The notes under the pieces: model-generated
The model's input: the letters and a program-made list of their open reading frames with translations, nothing else
Databases searched by the model: none
Told to the model about the DNA's origin: nothing
Made by a program: the position numbers and the translations under genes
Shown: positions 31,819 to 42,818 of the stretch, one piece after another
How the letters are laid out: the number at the start of each line of letters is the position of its first letter
Numbering within the stretch: the stretch's first letter is position 1
Origin: Dacryopinax spathularia
Lineage: Eukaryota > Basidiomycota > Dacrymycetes > Dacrymycetales > Dacrymycetaceae
Assembly: GCA_037974965.1 (NCBI GenBank)
Contig: JBBPFI010000003.1
Location: 310,001-374,000, forward strand
Direction: 5' to 3'
DNA: 64,000 bases

Positions 31819-33435
31819 TCAATGCCGCCGCACGGCGGTGCTGGAAGGCTGGGAAACCCGAGTAGCGCTCTTCAAGAAGTCGGCGTCCGTATGCCGTGCA
31901 GCAATAGTGTAGAATTCCGAGAGCGACCGGTGGCTAGTAAAGCGCTCTTCGGGATCACTTATCCTCATACCGTTCGCGAGCGGCTGAAGCGTTCCTAAGT
32001 TTGCCTTGACCTGGGAAAGTCAGCGCACCAGGTATAAGATCGGGAGCTACACGCGTACGTTGACCAGCTTCAGCTGAATCAGGCGGCTCATCATCCAGAT
32101 ATCCACGGGGAAGGGGTTATATCCGAGCCTGCCGCCGGATGCTCGATGGGCCACAACCTCAGGTGGGACGTCTGTAGGGCCGTCCAGGCCGAACACTCGA
32201 GGATTTTTCTTATCCGGTACGTAATTGCGCGAATAGCTGTAGTCGATCAAGCAGTATGTCTTGTTCACCGTGGAGGGGAAGGGTGCAGGTGCTACTCCGG
32301 CAGCATAGGCGTCCGGCAAGATCATGATGTTCTTGGTCTGTATGTCCCTGCGATATGGTGTGAGTGCAGAAACGCGAGTCTTTGGAGAGAGCACATGCCC
32401 ATGTGAAATGCCCGTACGATGCAGGAAGTCTACAGCCTTCGAGGGTGATGAGCAGCGCACAGCGTCGTCATAATGAGAGCTCCTCACCTCAAGTAGTTGG
32501 CGGACAAAATTGAACACGTCACCGACGGTCGTCATATCATCCAGTTTCAGAGGTAACATAGGCGGCATCACCACAAAGGCATAATCCTGAATATCAGGGC
32601 AATGTATAAACCCCAAGACAGGAGGGAAGGCTAATTTCCTCAAGCGGGAGCGCCATAGTTCTGACGAAGTAAATTTCGTGATGGCGATATACTCGCCCGA
32701 TCTCCGTCTTACTGCTTTGACATATACCGGCTCGAGCTGGTTGTACGGGAGTATACGCTGAGTGAAGACGACGGAACCGTTCTAAAGAGGTGGTCAGCGC
32801 GAACTACACAGGTTGTGATATCGTAAGAGACTCGCTGCTGGAAGAGAATCCTGCTGTTCTCTTGGCCAGTTACTCCAGAAGTTGTCCGCTGGTAGGAGGA
32901 TGCCATTCAATCGCAGACTCTCACGAGCGCGATTCCAGACGCTCGAACGAAACTCCAGCCGAGCCCGAGCCCGAGCTTGAAGTAGAGCCGCCGGCAGAGA
33001 CGCCACCGTTGGTGTCGAAGGCAGCGGAGGTTCCGATCGCGGAGGCGGCAAGACAGTCGCGCCTCTCCAAACTTCACCGTCTGAATGGGAAGGGGCCCAG
33101 ATGGGGCTTGATGGCGGCAGGGGAGCGGGTAATGGTACATTGGGTGTGACGGTCGCGCTTCCGAAGGAACAGTCGGGGTGCAATACGTCCTCATCCGAGA
33201 GTACGTGACGAACCGTAGACTGAACGTGTAACATGGCAGCTGTAGGTGCACGTGTTGCGCGGGGCCCGGGTGTGGATGAGCGGGCAGGTTGTGCGGTAGC
33301 AGATCTGGCGGAAGATGGTGCTGGGGTCCGAGAGCGCAGTCTATGGGTTGAAGCCTCGTTGAGCGGGGCTAGGTCCTGACCAGCTCCCCCCAAACCACGA
33401 GGAGCGGGCGTTGGTGCACGGTGGATAGGCGACAT
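31819..33435 (-). CDS. Kinase-like protein 2, tandem paralogue with GC-AG introns, 470 aa
   Basis: Five exons: 32836-33435, 32488-32781, 32399-32436, 32059-32347, 31819-32010; total length identical to kinase-like gene 1. Start MSPIHRAPTPAPRGL. Motifs: PVYVKAVRRR, HGDIQTKN, LIDYSYS, PPEV, DIWMMSR, and C-terminal DADFLKSATR matching TPDFLKSAAR of the sister. Two introns only work with GC donors: after codon 200 (GCA|GCGAGT, where the sister has GAG|GTAAGT) and after CATGG (GG|GCATGT, where the sister has GG|GTTAGT). Both restore frame and homology exactly. If GC donors are spliced poorly, the gene is weakly expressed or decaying. Function as for gene 1. Confidence 0.72.
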
Positions 33436-33658
33436 ACTGACCCAGGTCCTCAAAAATGGGGATGGGGGAGAAACTGGATACTCACATGAATCTGAGCGTT
33501 CAAGTACAGCAACAAGCAGAGCAGGAGCGGAGATCCGGAATTCTGAGGAGAGGAGTCGTGAAACCAGAGAGCCTTGGCGAGGCCATGCAGATGCGTAAGC
33601 CATTGCACTTATCTACTTATCAAACCAGCCCAGATCACGGCAGTTAGAGCGGAGGTTC

Positions 33659-33682
33659 TCCTTTCAAGTTGAGTCACTAAGG
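33659..33682 (-). promoter_or_regulatory. Conserved upstream block with TGAGTCA (kinase-like gene 2)
   Basis: Counterpart of 31046-31069, about 224 bp upstream of ATG 33435. Confidence 0.6.
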
Positions 33683-33937
33683 CGAATAGCGTGCGGGAGC
33701 CCCGGAGCGCCGAGGGCAGCCCATCATCCGTGCGCTCCGCATGCCCCTAAACAATCCTGAACAAGCTGCTTCGCAAGTTCAGAGGCCTCAGAACCGCGGA
33801 GATTGATACGTGATGTTTAACCCGCTATCGGCGCTCAGACGTTTCGCATTGTATCGAGAGCGACGCCAGATGTTAATTGATAGTGTTTCCAAGATGGACG
33901 AGCAGGAACAAGAGGGAAGCGCACAGGAAAAGCCCGT

Positions 33938-33984
33938 CGATTTTCACGTGTTCAGGAAGCGTGACGTCGATTCTCCGCGTCCCC
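33938..33984 (-). promoter_or_regulatory. Conserved upstream block with CACGTG and TGACGTC (kinase-like gene 2)
   Basis: Counterpart of 31319-31364; CGATTTTCACGTG followed by GTGACGTCGATTCTCCGCGT. It lies about 500 bp upstream of kinase-like gene 2 and about 90 bp upstream of the divergent PX gene, so it could serve either. Confidence 0.6.
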
Positions 33985-34074
33985 GAAGCGAAGCCGCATA
34001 CAGCACCACCCTCCCGCTCACGCTCACATTCACCAGCAAATGCGGGCCGGCGCCCAAACACCGTGCACAATCTC

Positions 34075-34866
34075 ATGGCACATAACTCAAGTTCCAGAGA
34101 TATAGTCTCATTACCGTCTACTATACCTGAGGAAACGTCAGCCCCAACTTCGCCCTCGGACCCGGATCATCCGTTTGCGAATGCGCATGGGCTGCTGCAG
34201 GTTGATCGGAGGATTGACGTCGAGGAGGAGGAGCAGTTCTGGGAGGACTTTCCGAGCGAGGTGCGCTCGCTCGAACTCAACAATATGGACATCCAGGAGC
34301 TGAAGTACGAGCAGGACGAGTTCTTCGACCCCCAACTCCCATCATCGAACCGTTCCACCCGCTCCAGATCAACCGTAGCGTCCCTCCATCTTACGGACCA
34401 CTCGCAAGAAGACACCGGCTGCTTCACGCGCAACGTGAGCATACCAGGCTGGTCATTTGTGGGTGATAAGGTCGGGGCGGCATATGTCGTGTATGATTGC
34501 GCTATCCAGACGAAGGAGGTGAGCTTGACATAGCAATCGCGCCAGCTGGCCTTGCGCTGATTCGTGAGGCAGGGTACGACAATACACGTGTTGAAGCGGT
34601 ATAGCGCATTCTTGCATTTACAGCAGGAGCTGGAGAAGGCTGTACCGGTACGTACACCATGCCGCCGCGTCCTGGCATGCTCACCACAATGTATGTAGGA
34701 GCTGAAAGCGGTCTTGCCTGCCTTTCCACCAAAGAACACATTCGCTAAATACCGACCCGCCTTCCTGGAGAAACGAAGACGACGACTCCAGTCATGGCTC
34801 GCAGCTGTGCTCCTCCATCCCACACTTGGCGGTCTCCCACAAGTACGAAAATGGGTAATTGAATGA
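34075..34866 (+). CDS. PX-domain protein, 228 aa
   Basis: Exons 34075-34518, 34573-34647, 34699-34866. PX domains bind phosphoinositides, mainly PI3P, and bring proteins to endosomes or vacuoles. After a Ser/Pro-rich and acidic N-terminus the domain runs from about residue 125: WSFVGDKVGAAYVVYDCAIQ, then TIHVLKRYSAFLHLQQELEK, LKAVLPAFPPKNTFAKYRPA and FLEKRRRRLQSWLAAVLLHP. The RYS motif, the PPK loop and the RR before LQ.WL are typical. A small single-domain PX protein with an N-terminal linker recalls yeast Ypt35. Start: the first in-frame ATG (MAHNSSSRD); the frame is open upstream to 33877 without ATG, so a further 5' exon is possible. Confidence 0.82.
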
Positions 34867-34965
34867 TTCCCTCGATCAACCACCTTGGCTCGACGACGAT
34901 CCGGGGGATGATTGCAAGATATTGCATTTTGGTATTACGTTGTGTCTATGGTACACTCCCTCACG

Positions 34966-36744
34966 CTACACGACCCTCTTCTGCATTTTCTCGTCCATCT
35001 CCTCCTTCGAGATCGGGTCTGGAGTAATCGTGACGACATCTACGATCCTGTTCGACTTGGCGTCCACGACCTGCTGGCTCGTCTCCGCTGCGCCAGGCGC
35101 CGTCCCTTCAGCTGCGGCAGGAGTCGGGGGAGGAGGGGCAGGGCGCTCAACCTCAGGATCAATCCAGTTCGGCGCGAGCTCGTCACCCAGGGCTATTTGG
35201 GTACTGATCTCCTTCAAGTTCTCGAGTGCTGCTTCGGCTTCGCGTTTCAGTCGCTCGAGCTGGGAATCGGCGTCGTCCTTATACGACAAACTCGCGATCG
35301 CCTCGGACGTTACTTGGCGCCAGCTCTTGCCTTCTTTTCGCAAGAGCTCGGTCAATTCGTCCTTGATCTCCCGCGGGGTTCCGACCCCGTCGTATCCGAA
35401 AGCGGTGTAGAGTTGGATGGTCGAGGCGCCTAGCTTGGCGTACTCGAGCGCGTCGGCGCCGCTGGAGATGCCGCCGCAGGCGATGAGGGGGATTGAGGAA
35501 GGGAGGAGGGTTCGAAGGGTTTTGAATGCTTGCAGAGTAATGGGTTTTAGTGGTGGACCTGACAGGCCACCCGTTTCTTGCACTAGAGTAGGAGCTATAT
35601 GCTGTATTAGTAACGTATATGCGCACTGTACAGAATAAACACATACGAGACTTGAGCCCGCTCGGCCGCTGCACGGTCGTATTCCCCATAATCACTCCGT
35701 CAACCTTCGTCTCCCTAATAGCAGCAGCCACATCCTCCAGCTCATCCCCACTCAAATCCGGAGCGAGCTTCACAACCACCTTCGGCTTCCTTTCCCTTGG
35801 TAACTCATCCCTTTCCCTCACCACCTCGCCCAACAGCTCCTCCAGCATCCCACGCGCTTGCAGGCTCCTCAAGCCAGGCGTGTTGGGACTGCTCACATTG
35901 ACGACCAACACGTCCGCCAACCCTCCAAAACTCCTCACCCCCTGCAAATAGTCCTCAATACTATCCGGACTGCTACTCTTATTCTTCCCCAAATTGACCG
36001 CCAGCACCCTCCTCGGCCTCTGAGCGCAGTTGTCCGCCTCTGCCCAGGGAGAGAGTCGGGCGCGCAGTCGGCCGAGCACGCGCGCGTGGCCGTCGCTGTT
36101 GAACCCGTAGCGGTTTATGATTGCTCGGTCGGCGGGGAGGCGGAAGAACCGGGGTTGGGGGTTGCCCGGCTGGGGGTGAGGGGTGACGGAGCCTACTTCT
36201 ACGTAGCCGAAGCCGAGGTCGAACAGTCCTGTACTTCGGCTTAGTAGGAGTCCGAATTGCGAAGGGAAGGAAGAGGATTACCATCGACTGCTTCGGCGTT
36301 CTTGTCCAGACCGGCGGCGATACCTAGCGGGTTTGATATTGGCAGATCCCAGAGCTGCCATGATTCAGCACATAAGGAGAGGGAAAGTGGAGGGGAGAAG
36401 TTGCGCACCTCGCATTCCAGCAACTCATCATCCGGCTTCACATCCTTCGGCATCAACCCCGTTCCCAGCATCTTGACACCCAACCTATGCGCCGTCTCCC
36501 CGTCCAAACACGCCCTCATCAGCGGCATCGCAACATACTTATGCACAGCCGCGCGGGAATCATGGTAGTATACCGCGAACACACCGGCGCCGACGAGGAA
36601 GAGGCCGCCGTAGATGTAGGATGTGAGCGGGGTGGAGGAGGGGGCGGTGGCGTAGGCTACGTTGCTGGATGTCGAGGCTGAGCGGGCGTGTCGGCCGTGG
36701 GTGGGAAGGGAGGTGAGCGGGCGGCGTAGCCCTGATCGCAGCAT
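34966..36744 (-). CDS. Dihydroorotate dehydrogenase, class 2, mitochondrial, with C-terminal extension
   Basis: Exons 36409-36744, 36282-36354, 35647-36228, 34966-35582; 535 residues. Oxidises dihydroorotate to orotate (pyrimidine synthesis step 4), passing electrons to ubiquinone at the inner mitochondrial membrane. N-terminal presequence MLRSGLRRPLTSLPTHGRHA and a membrane segment (YIYGGLFLVGAGVFAVYY) mark class 2. Core motifs: LPISNPLGIAAGLDKNAEAV, FGYVEVGSVTP, AVNLGKNK, VNVSSPNTPGLRSLQ with the class 2 Ser, KLAPDLS, ETGGLSGPPLKP, IACGGISSGADALEYAKLGA and FGYDGVGTPREIKDELTELL. After SEAIASL about 106 further residues follow: a charged helix (QLERLKREAEAALENLKEIS), a Pro/Ala linker and a short ordered end. 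The fungal locus name varies, so no symbol is given. Confidence 0.93.
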
Positions 36745-36956
36745 TTTAGCGAGCTGCGATGGGTACTCTCTAATAGCAAGTACTGGGACTGGAATGGTAA
36801 CAAGCAGGGAGAGGTCGATGTACGCGCTGTTGCTTCCGTTTACGGTAGGGTGCTCTGACCTCTTCTCCGACCAACCCCTTCCCTTCCGCTCCTTGACTGA
36901 CCAAACAGTGCGGGGATAAGTAACCATATCATATTATCTTGGATACAGAGACATTA

Positions 36957-39263
36957 TCAAACAATCTTCTTAAAGAACGCCTCCGAGCTCTCCCTCGGCT
37001 TCCCAACAACCCTCTCCCTAGGCCCAGCCTCAATATCCCAAAGCCCGACTCCTCCTACCTCCCCATCCTGATCAACCTCGAACTCCGCCCGGCTCTCCTT
37101 CATCTCCCACCTAAAGAAGAACGGGCTCTTGTCCTTCCCCGCTCCCTCAGGGTAGAGCGTGTCGATGTACAGCTTGAACGTCTCCTTCTCTGTTGGGTGG
37201 GGCAGGAGTCGGAAGTGGGTTGACCACAGGGTTGGCCAGTATGCGTAGAGTGCGTGAGAGCGTTCGGAGCTGAAGGTAGAGCCGTATGTTGCTGAGTAGG
37301 CGGAGAATACGGATTTGCAGGCGGGGCTGGTGGAGGCGGGGTAGGCGCAGAGCGTGAAGTTCTCGAAGTAGCCTGGGGCGGCGTAGGTGCCGAGGTACTT
37401 CGTCAGGTCTAGCGTTGTCTCCTCCCTTGCCTGCTCCTGCTCCTGCAGCTGGAGCACCTGTCTCGCTTCAGCAGCCTGCTTGGATTTTTCTTCAAACCTG
37501 ACTCCTAGTCAGCCGCAACCCTCAGCTGTGGTCGAGTAGGCTCACCTTGTGGGCCAGTCAATATGCTCAAACCCGAACGCATCCTCCATAACCCTATAAT
37601 GCAGACTCTCAAGCGCAGGATCTTTCATGTCCCCATTAGTGAGGCTAATGATCCCTAGCCCCGCATCGCGGAGGAGGGAAATACGGCTCGTGAATCCCGG
37701 TACGTTGCCGGAGTGTTGGACGATCTGCGTTCATCATCAGCTGCTGCGCTCCATTTCCCGCCGTCTGCACCTTCGCGTGCAGTGGCAAGGGGAGGCGCAA
37801 GCGAGAGGGGAGGCAATGGAGAGAGAACGAACTTGATGCCCGGAATACGAATACCTCCACCATCCAGCGGCATACACCTTCCCCGACAACTCGGGATACG
37901 CCGGTTTGGGCTCGACAACCGTCCGCCCCGCCATCGTCTGCTCGATCACGGACTTGGGGATCACCTGCTTTCCCGAGCCTGGGTGTTTGCCATTATTGAG
38001 GAGGGTGCTGACCCATTGGACCTGTCCGTGCGCATCAGCACCACCTCTAGCCTGCACAAAAGCAGGCGTGCAGAGAAAGAGGAAGGAAAAGAAGCGGTGA
38101 AGGAAGAAAAGGAAGAGAAAGGGCGTACAAGATCTCTCGTGCAAGTAATAACCCCCCCAGCACCAGCATTAACCCCCACACTCCTCTCACTCCAATCCCT
38201 CAAGAAATACGGCACTCTCCTCGTCAGATTCCCCCCCGGTCCAGCAGAATAGACCCAGTTCTCCGCCAACCGGCCGGTGGCGTTCGCTTGCTCGGGTGAG
38301 TAGGTCGAGGAGCCCATGTTTAAGGATGAGAAGATGCGCGAGTGGACGAAGGATTCGTAGGTGGTGTTGGTGAGGCGGGAGACGATGTAGGCTGAGGTGG
38401 CGTACATCTGTCCATTTGTCAGTTCCAGTGCGATACCTCTTCGACAGTAGTCGGGAAGAGCAAAGGAAGGGAGGGGTGGGAAGAGGACGGACCATATTGT
38501 TATACTGCCATTGCTCGCGCAGCTCGAACGTCGGCCTAAGATCCCTCAGAGACTGGACGAGCTGCTTCAGGTTCATCCTCGGGCTATACGCCAGATCATG
38601 CCTATCAAAAACGAGCCATGTCAGCCCTCATCACCCTGCATCACAAGAGGAAAGACGGAAAGAAGGGTAAAACGGGCTAGGAAGCAAGGGAAGTGGGGAC
38701 CGACTAACCTCGGCATACCGGTCGCATGACTGACCAGATCCCTCAGCTGGACATGCTTTCCCGCATATTCGTCCATCAACGCCCATTCCTCCTCATCCAT
38801 GATCTTAGACACTGGAGTCTCCCATCCAATCCTATCCAGTCCCTGGGGCAAGGGTGTGGAGTTCCTGTCCTCGGCATAGTCGGAGATCACGAGACCGAGC
38901 GAGGTCGCAGTGAACGCCTTTGAGTTCGAAGCGATAGAGTACAGCGTCTACCCAACCCAAAACCACATGAGGAGGCAAATAGAGAGGGAAAGGGGAAGAT
39001 CGTACGTCTGAGGCGGAGGGCCGACCGGATTCGGAGCTGTTTCCCCAGTTGTAGAACGCTTCGGCTACGCTTTCCCCATCTGGGGAGAGACGGACAACGG
39101 CGACTGAGATTCCTGGGAGGTGAAATCGGTCGCCTAGGTAGGCGAGGTACGAGGAGATGTTGTCCTCTTCTTGGGTCTTGACATGGTTGACAGTCTGGAG
39201 CGGCAGCTGGGACGCAGCTATACACCCCGCAAACGCCAGGCAGAGGAGAGCTGAGGGACGCAT
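36957..39263 (-). CDS. Secreted beta-lactamase-fold serine hydrolase (paralogue B), 597 aa
   Basis: Seven exons: 39006-39263, 38709-38947, 38601-38493, 38129-38407, 37833-38021, 37546-37724, 36957-37497. Signal peptide MRPSALLCLAFAGCIAAS. SxxK in YSIASNSKAFTA, Y-x-N in EQWQYNNM, HSG in IVQHSGNVPG. The C-terminal domain starts at TKYLGTYAAPGYFENFTL, parallel to paralogue A. Exon lengths 258, 239, 109, 279, 189, 179 and 541 against 237, 233, 109, 282, 189, 179 and 517 in A show all six introns are shared. The two copies lie 8 kb apart in opposite orientation with unrelated genes between them. Substrate unknown. Confidence 0.88.
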
Positions 39264-40114
39264 CGTCCTGCTCAGCAGCGTAGAAAATTTACGCCAGACA
39301 GGAACACGAGCCCAAGTCAATCGGAAACCCTTCCCAATCCGGCTAAAGGATCGTATAGACAGAACGAGGAGGGCAGCAAAATCCAGCTTCAGAGCAGGTC
39401 AAGTTGAAAGAAGCAGCGTGCGGCGAAGCGCCGAAGCACCGCGCTGGCGCTTCGCGAGGGTTTGGAGCGGGAAGCTAGGTCACATGACCAAAGATAAGAT
39501 CTGATCGTCAAGTCTGGGTTTCATGCTGGTAACTCGCACGTTTCGGAAGGCGGAGGGTGGTCATAATAACACCGCTGCATCGATGTTGCCCAGTAGCATT
39601 CATCAGTTGCATATACATGAGGCAGAAATGGGCAACAAGCTGGGTGAAGTAGGAGATCTGACTGGTATGTGAGCGAGCACAACAGACGGTGCGGGTCATC
39701 ACCAAAACGGGCGAAGCAGCTTGCCCCCAGCTTCTGCGCCTTCTGCCAGCGCACAGCTCCCCTATCATCCTCTTCTGCACACTTCGTACACCTTCCCAAA
39801 AACGCACATTCTGCCAGCAAAGAATACCGCCCGCCCTGATCGGCGCCCATCAAGAACCCGCCGATCTTCACATGTCTTCCTACCCAATCCGGTAATTCAC
39901 CGAGCACCGCCTCCGCGTCCAACACCACCCCGATGCACGCGCATCGTGTGTGGGTGGATGGTCGGCGTTGGATGATGGCGCTGGCGAACATCATCATCAA
40001 CAACCATCTACTACTTATATCTTCTCCTCCTGTGCTCGTTGCTGGTTAGGGGGTTCTGTTATATACCCGCCCTCTCCTGGCGTTCACCTTTGCTTGGTGC
40101 TGATTTGGTGAATA
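39264..40114. other. Intergenic stretch between divergent genes
   Basis: About 850 bp. A minus frame at 39521-40003 (160 codons) begins at TTG, not ATG, and has no recognisable domain. Otherwise nothing seen; expected to hold promoters of both flanking genes. Confidence 0.45.
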
Positions 40115-42363
40115 ATGGCTGATATGGAAGAGAACGACTCGGCAATCTCAGGTGTGTAGATTCATACTACAGTCGCGCAAACAGGGGCTAACCAACTTAA
40201 TTCGAAGTGCCAATCAGCACAACTCACCGAACATCCCAACCAACCAGGTCAATCCTCAAACGATCCCGCCAATCAGCCGGCAAGCTCCTCCGTACCGTCT
40301 CAAGACCCGTAGCATTCCGCTTACCCAAGCGGGAGCGGCCAGCAGCGCAGAGAGAACCAGGCGAGCCGGATGTGGTCGCTATCCGGCGTCGGGACTCGCA
40401 GGGCTCTGGAGGAGGAGGGGGAGGGTTCTTGCGAGCGTTCTTATTTGGCGCACCGAGGATGAGAAGGGAGAGGACGGACGACTACCCCGAGGATGAGGAC
40501 GGCGCTGATGATCCTCTCTCGCGCCTCCCTGACCCGCTGGACGACGGGAGGCCGATCATGCCATCTCCAGTGGTGATGCCCCATCCAGGAGGAGGGATCT
40601 CGTTCGTTCCCCCCACCCAGCTGCCCGTGAACCCGCCCCCTCTCCCGCTCGACCCAACCCCGCCACAGGAAGGGGAGTATAGGAAGGATCATCTTCGGCA
40701 TAGCCGGAGTGGGGGGCTCGAAGACCCTCATCTCCCGCATACGCCGTACGGCGCACGAGCGCACGGTTATCCGTCTGAAGAAGTGGGCATGGGGCTGGAA
40801 GGGACGTGGGTCATGCCCCAACCCGAGCCTTCTGCGGCCGGCTCGGGCAGTGTGAGCGGCTCTGGCTCGGCCGGGGACGGGCTGTCACCGAGATCGAGGA
40901 GGAGCTCGAGGAGGGAGGATCTGCGCAGCCCGAGGTCGCATGAGTCCCATCGGTCGTATGCTACGAGAAGGGAATACGACCGCGAGCTCGCGGGCATGCC
41001 GCCTACGCCTCCGCAGCCGCATAGGAGGGTCGTTGCGCCCGACATACCCCACTCGCCACCTATGTCTCCTCTCAGTCCTCGATCAGCAAGGTCACACCGC
41101 TCACATGCCTCCCGCCTCCCACCGCCCGCGCCGCCAATCACAGTTGCCTCCCCCGTAAGGGAGATCCCACCTGAAGTTCCGCCTCGGGAACCTCGTGCGA
41201 TGGATTATGCCTATCAGCCCGCACCTGCCCCTGATCTCCTCAACACATCAGCGGCGGACCAAATACCGCAAGTACACATCCAACCCCCCTCTGACGGCCC
41301 ATCCGCCCAGCCGTCCCGCGCACCCTCAAGACCGGTATCCCGCTTCTCCCGCCTTTCACGTAGGACACACCGCTCGTCCGCCTCTGCGCCTCCTACTGCT
41401 AGTGGACCTGGTTCGCCCCAGTCTTTGCCGTTGAGGTGGGACCGGATCCCCCATGCCGCCCGGCCATTATCATATTTCTTCCCCCGTTCTCGCCGTGCTA
41501 GCGCCGCCGTCGCCGGCCTAGACCCCGCAGAAGCAGCAGCAGCGCAAGCGGCCCTCGCCGCCCAGCTCGACCCAGACGGAGCGCGCTATCAATCCTACTT
41601 CCTCTCCCGTCTCCCACCGCACGCCTCCCCACTCGAGCGTCTAACACACACGATCGAAAACATATCCCACTACCCCTGGCATCAAAAGAGGTTCAAAACC
41701 GTCCAGTTCGTCCCTGGCGAAAAGGGCGGCCTGGGGGCGCGGTACGAGATCCCCGAGCTGGTCGCGCAGGGCGAGGGGTGGGCGAGCTGGTATACCCGTC
41801 CTGGGGAGACAGGAGGGGTGGGGGAGAAGTTTGGCTATACTAGCGGGGGCGGTGGTGGTGTGGGTGGGAGGGAAAGTGTGGTAGGGCAGAGTTTTTATGC
41901 GCCTAGGAGGGAGGTGGAGAGGCCTATGCGGACGGTGGAGACGTATGCGGGGTGGGAGCAGCCGGATCCGAGAGGATATGGAGCTGGACAACAGGGGAGG
42001 GGGGTGACTTCGCCTGCTCTGCCGCCGCTGCCGATGGATGCTACCCCTGGCCCATCGGCATATCGTTCCCAACCCCCGTTGAGGAGAAGCACGACTTCCC
42101 GTTCCCGGCCACACAGTACGATCACCCTCCCTCCTCCCCCTCCCCCAAAATCGCCCCGCGTCTACAGACCTCGTGGGCTACACGGGTCCCTCAGCCCTCC
42201 TCCGCTCCAAGCGACAGTGGTGTTTAGGGAAGATGGAACGCCGGAGCTTATCATCCCTGAGGGGGCGGAGTTGCCTACTAGTCCGATCTTGATCACAGAC
42301 CCGATGGGAAGGACGGGGTGGTTTATGCCTCAGGCTGGGATGGCGAGGAGTGTGGAGGGCTAG
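40115..42363 (+). CDS. Disordered Pro/Ser/Arg-rich protein, 730 aa, function unknown
   Basis: Exons 40115-40151 and 40208-42363. The short first exon gives MADMEENDSAIS-V, joined in frame to PISTTHRTSQPTRSILKRSR; this start is preferred because the long second exon has no early ATG. The N-terminus is basic, followed by long Pro/Ser-rich stretches with SPRSRRSSRRE-type patches. A more ordered segment lies at about residues 430-560 (RWDRIPHAARPLSYFFPRSR, LERLTHTIENISHYPWHQKR, VQFVPGEKGGLGARYEIPEL). The end (VFREDGTPELIIPEGAELPT) is also ordered. I do not recognise the family; it looks like a basidiomycete-specific protein. Confidence 0.75.
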
Positions 42364-42818
42364 CTGGTTGAGGGAAGGTGATCTGTATCGAACATGGACG
42401 ATCTGTTATGATGCGTAGCTTGATGTAGGATTATGCTGACTTCATGCGAGACTGAGCACTATTTATGCTGTCGAAAATATGCTGATGATGTCACGGAAAA
42501 TGACCGTCTTTCGTCCAATCTGTCGGGCAACATGATCATGCACACGCAAGCAACTCATCATTGTGTGCGAAAAAATTCCGGATGCTACCGTCCGCTATGT
42601 ATAGATAAAGCCTCGCCAGAAAGTGGAAAAAAAGAAAAGGGGCTAATAGAATACGCTAGCGGTAAAGGCTGGAGATAGTCCTTGGGGGTGGAGGGAGAGG
42701 GAGCGAAAGGATGACATGCAGAATGCACGATATATGCGCTGGCCGAAGGAGGGTGAGGGAGGCGGAATGATGGAGAGGACGGGCGAAAACTAGTCATACA
42801 TTTGGAAAAGTGTGGAGA
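42364..42818. other. Shared 3' region of convergent genes
   Basis: About 455 bp between the stop of the 40115 gene and the stop of the Zds1-like gene. No ORF supported; A/T-rich in places, consistent with untranslated 3' ends. Confidence 0.5.

Larger units (their letters stand above)
33436..34074. other. Shared upstream region of kinase-like gene 2 and the PX gene
   Basis: About 640 bp between divergent starts. Holds both conserved blocks (33659-33682 and 33938-33984). An ATG-started frame at 33811-34085 (MFNPLSALRRFALYRERRQM) overlaps the PX gene start in another frame and may be an alternative first exon or leader ORF; I could not decide. Confidence 0.5.

Noticed and set aside
39521-40003. 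160-codon minus-strand frame upstream of the 40115 gene
   Set aside because: Begins at TTG, with no ATG in good context and no recognisable domain; lies in a promoter region.
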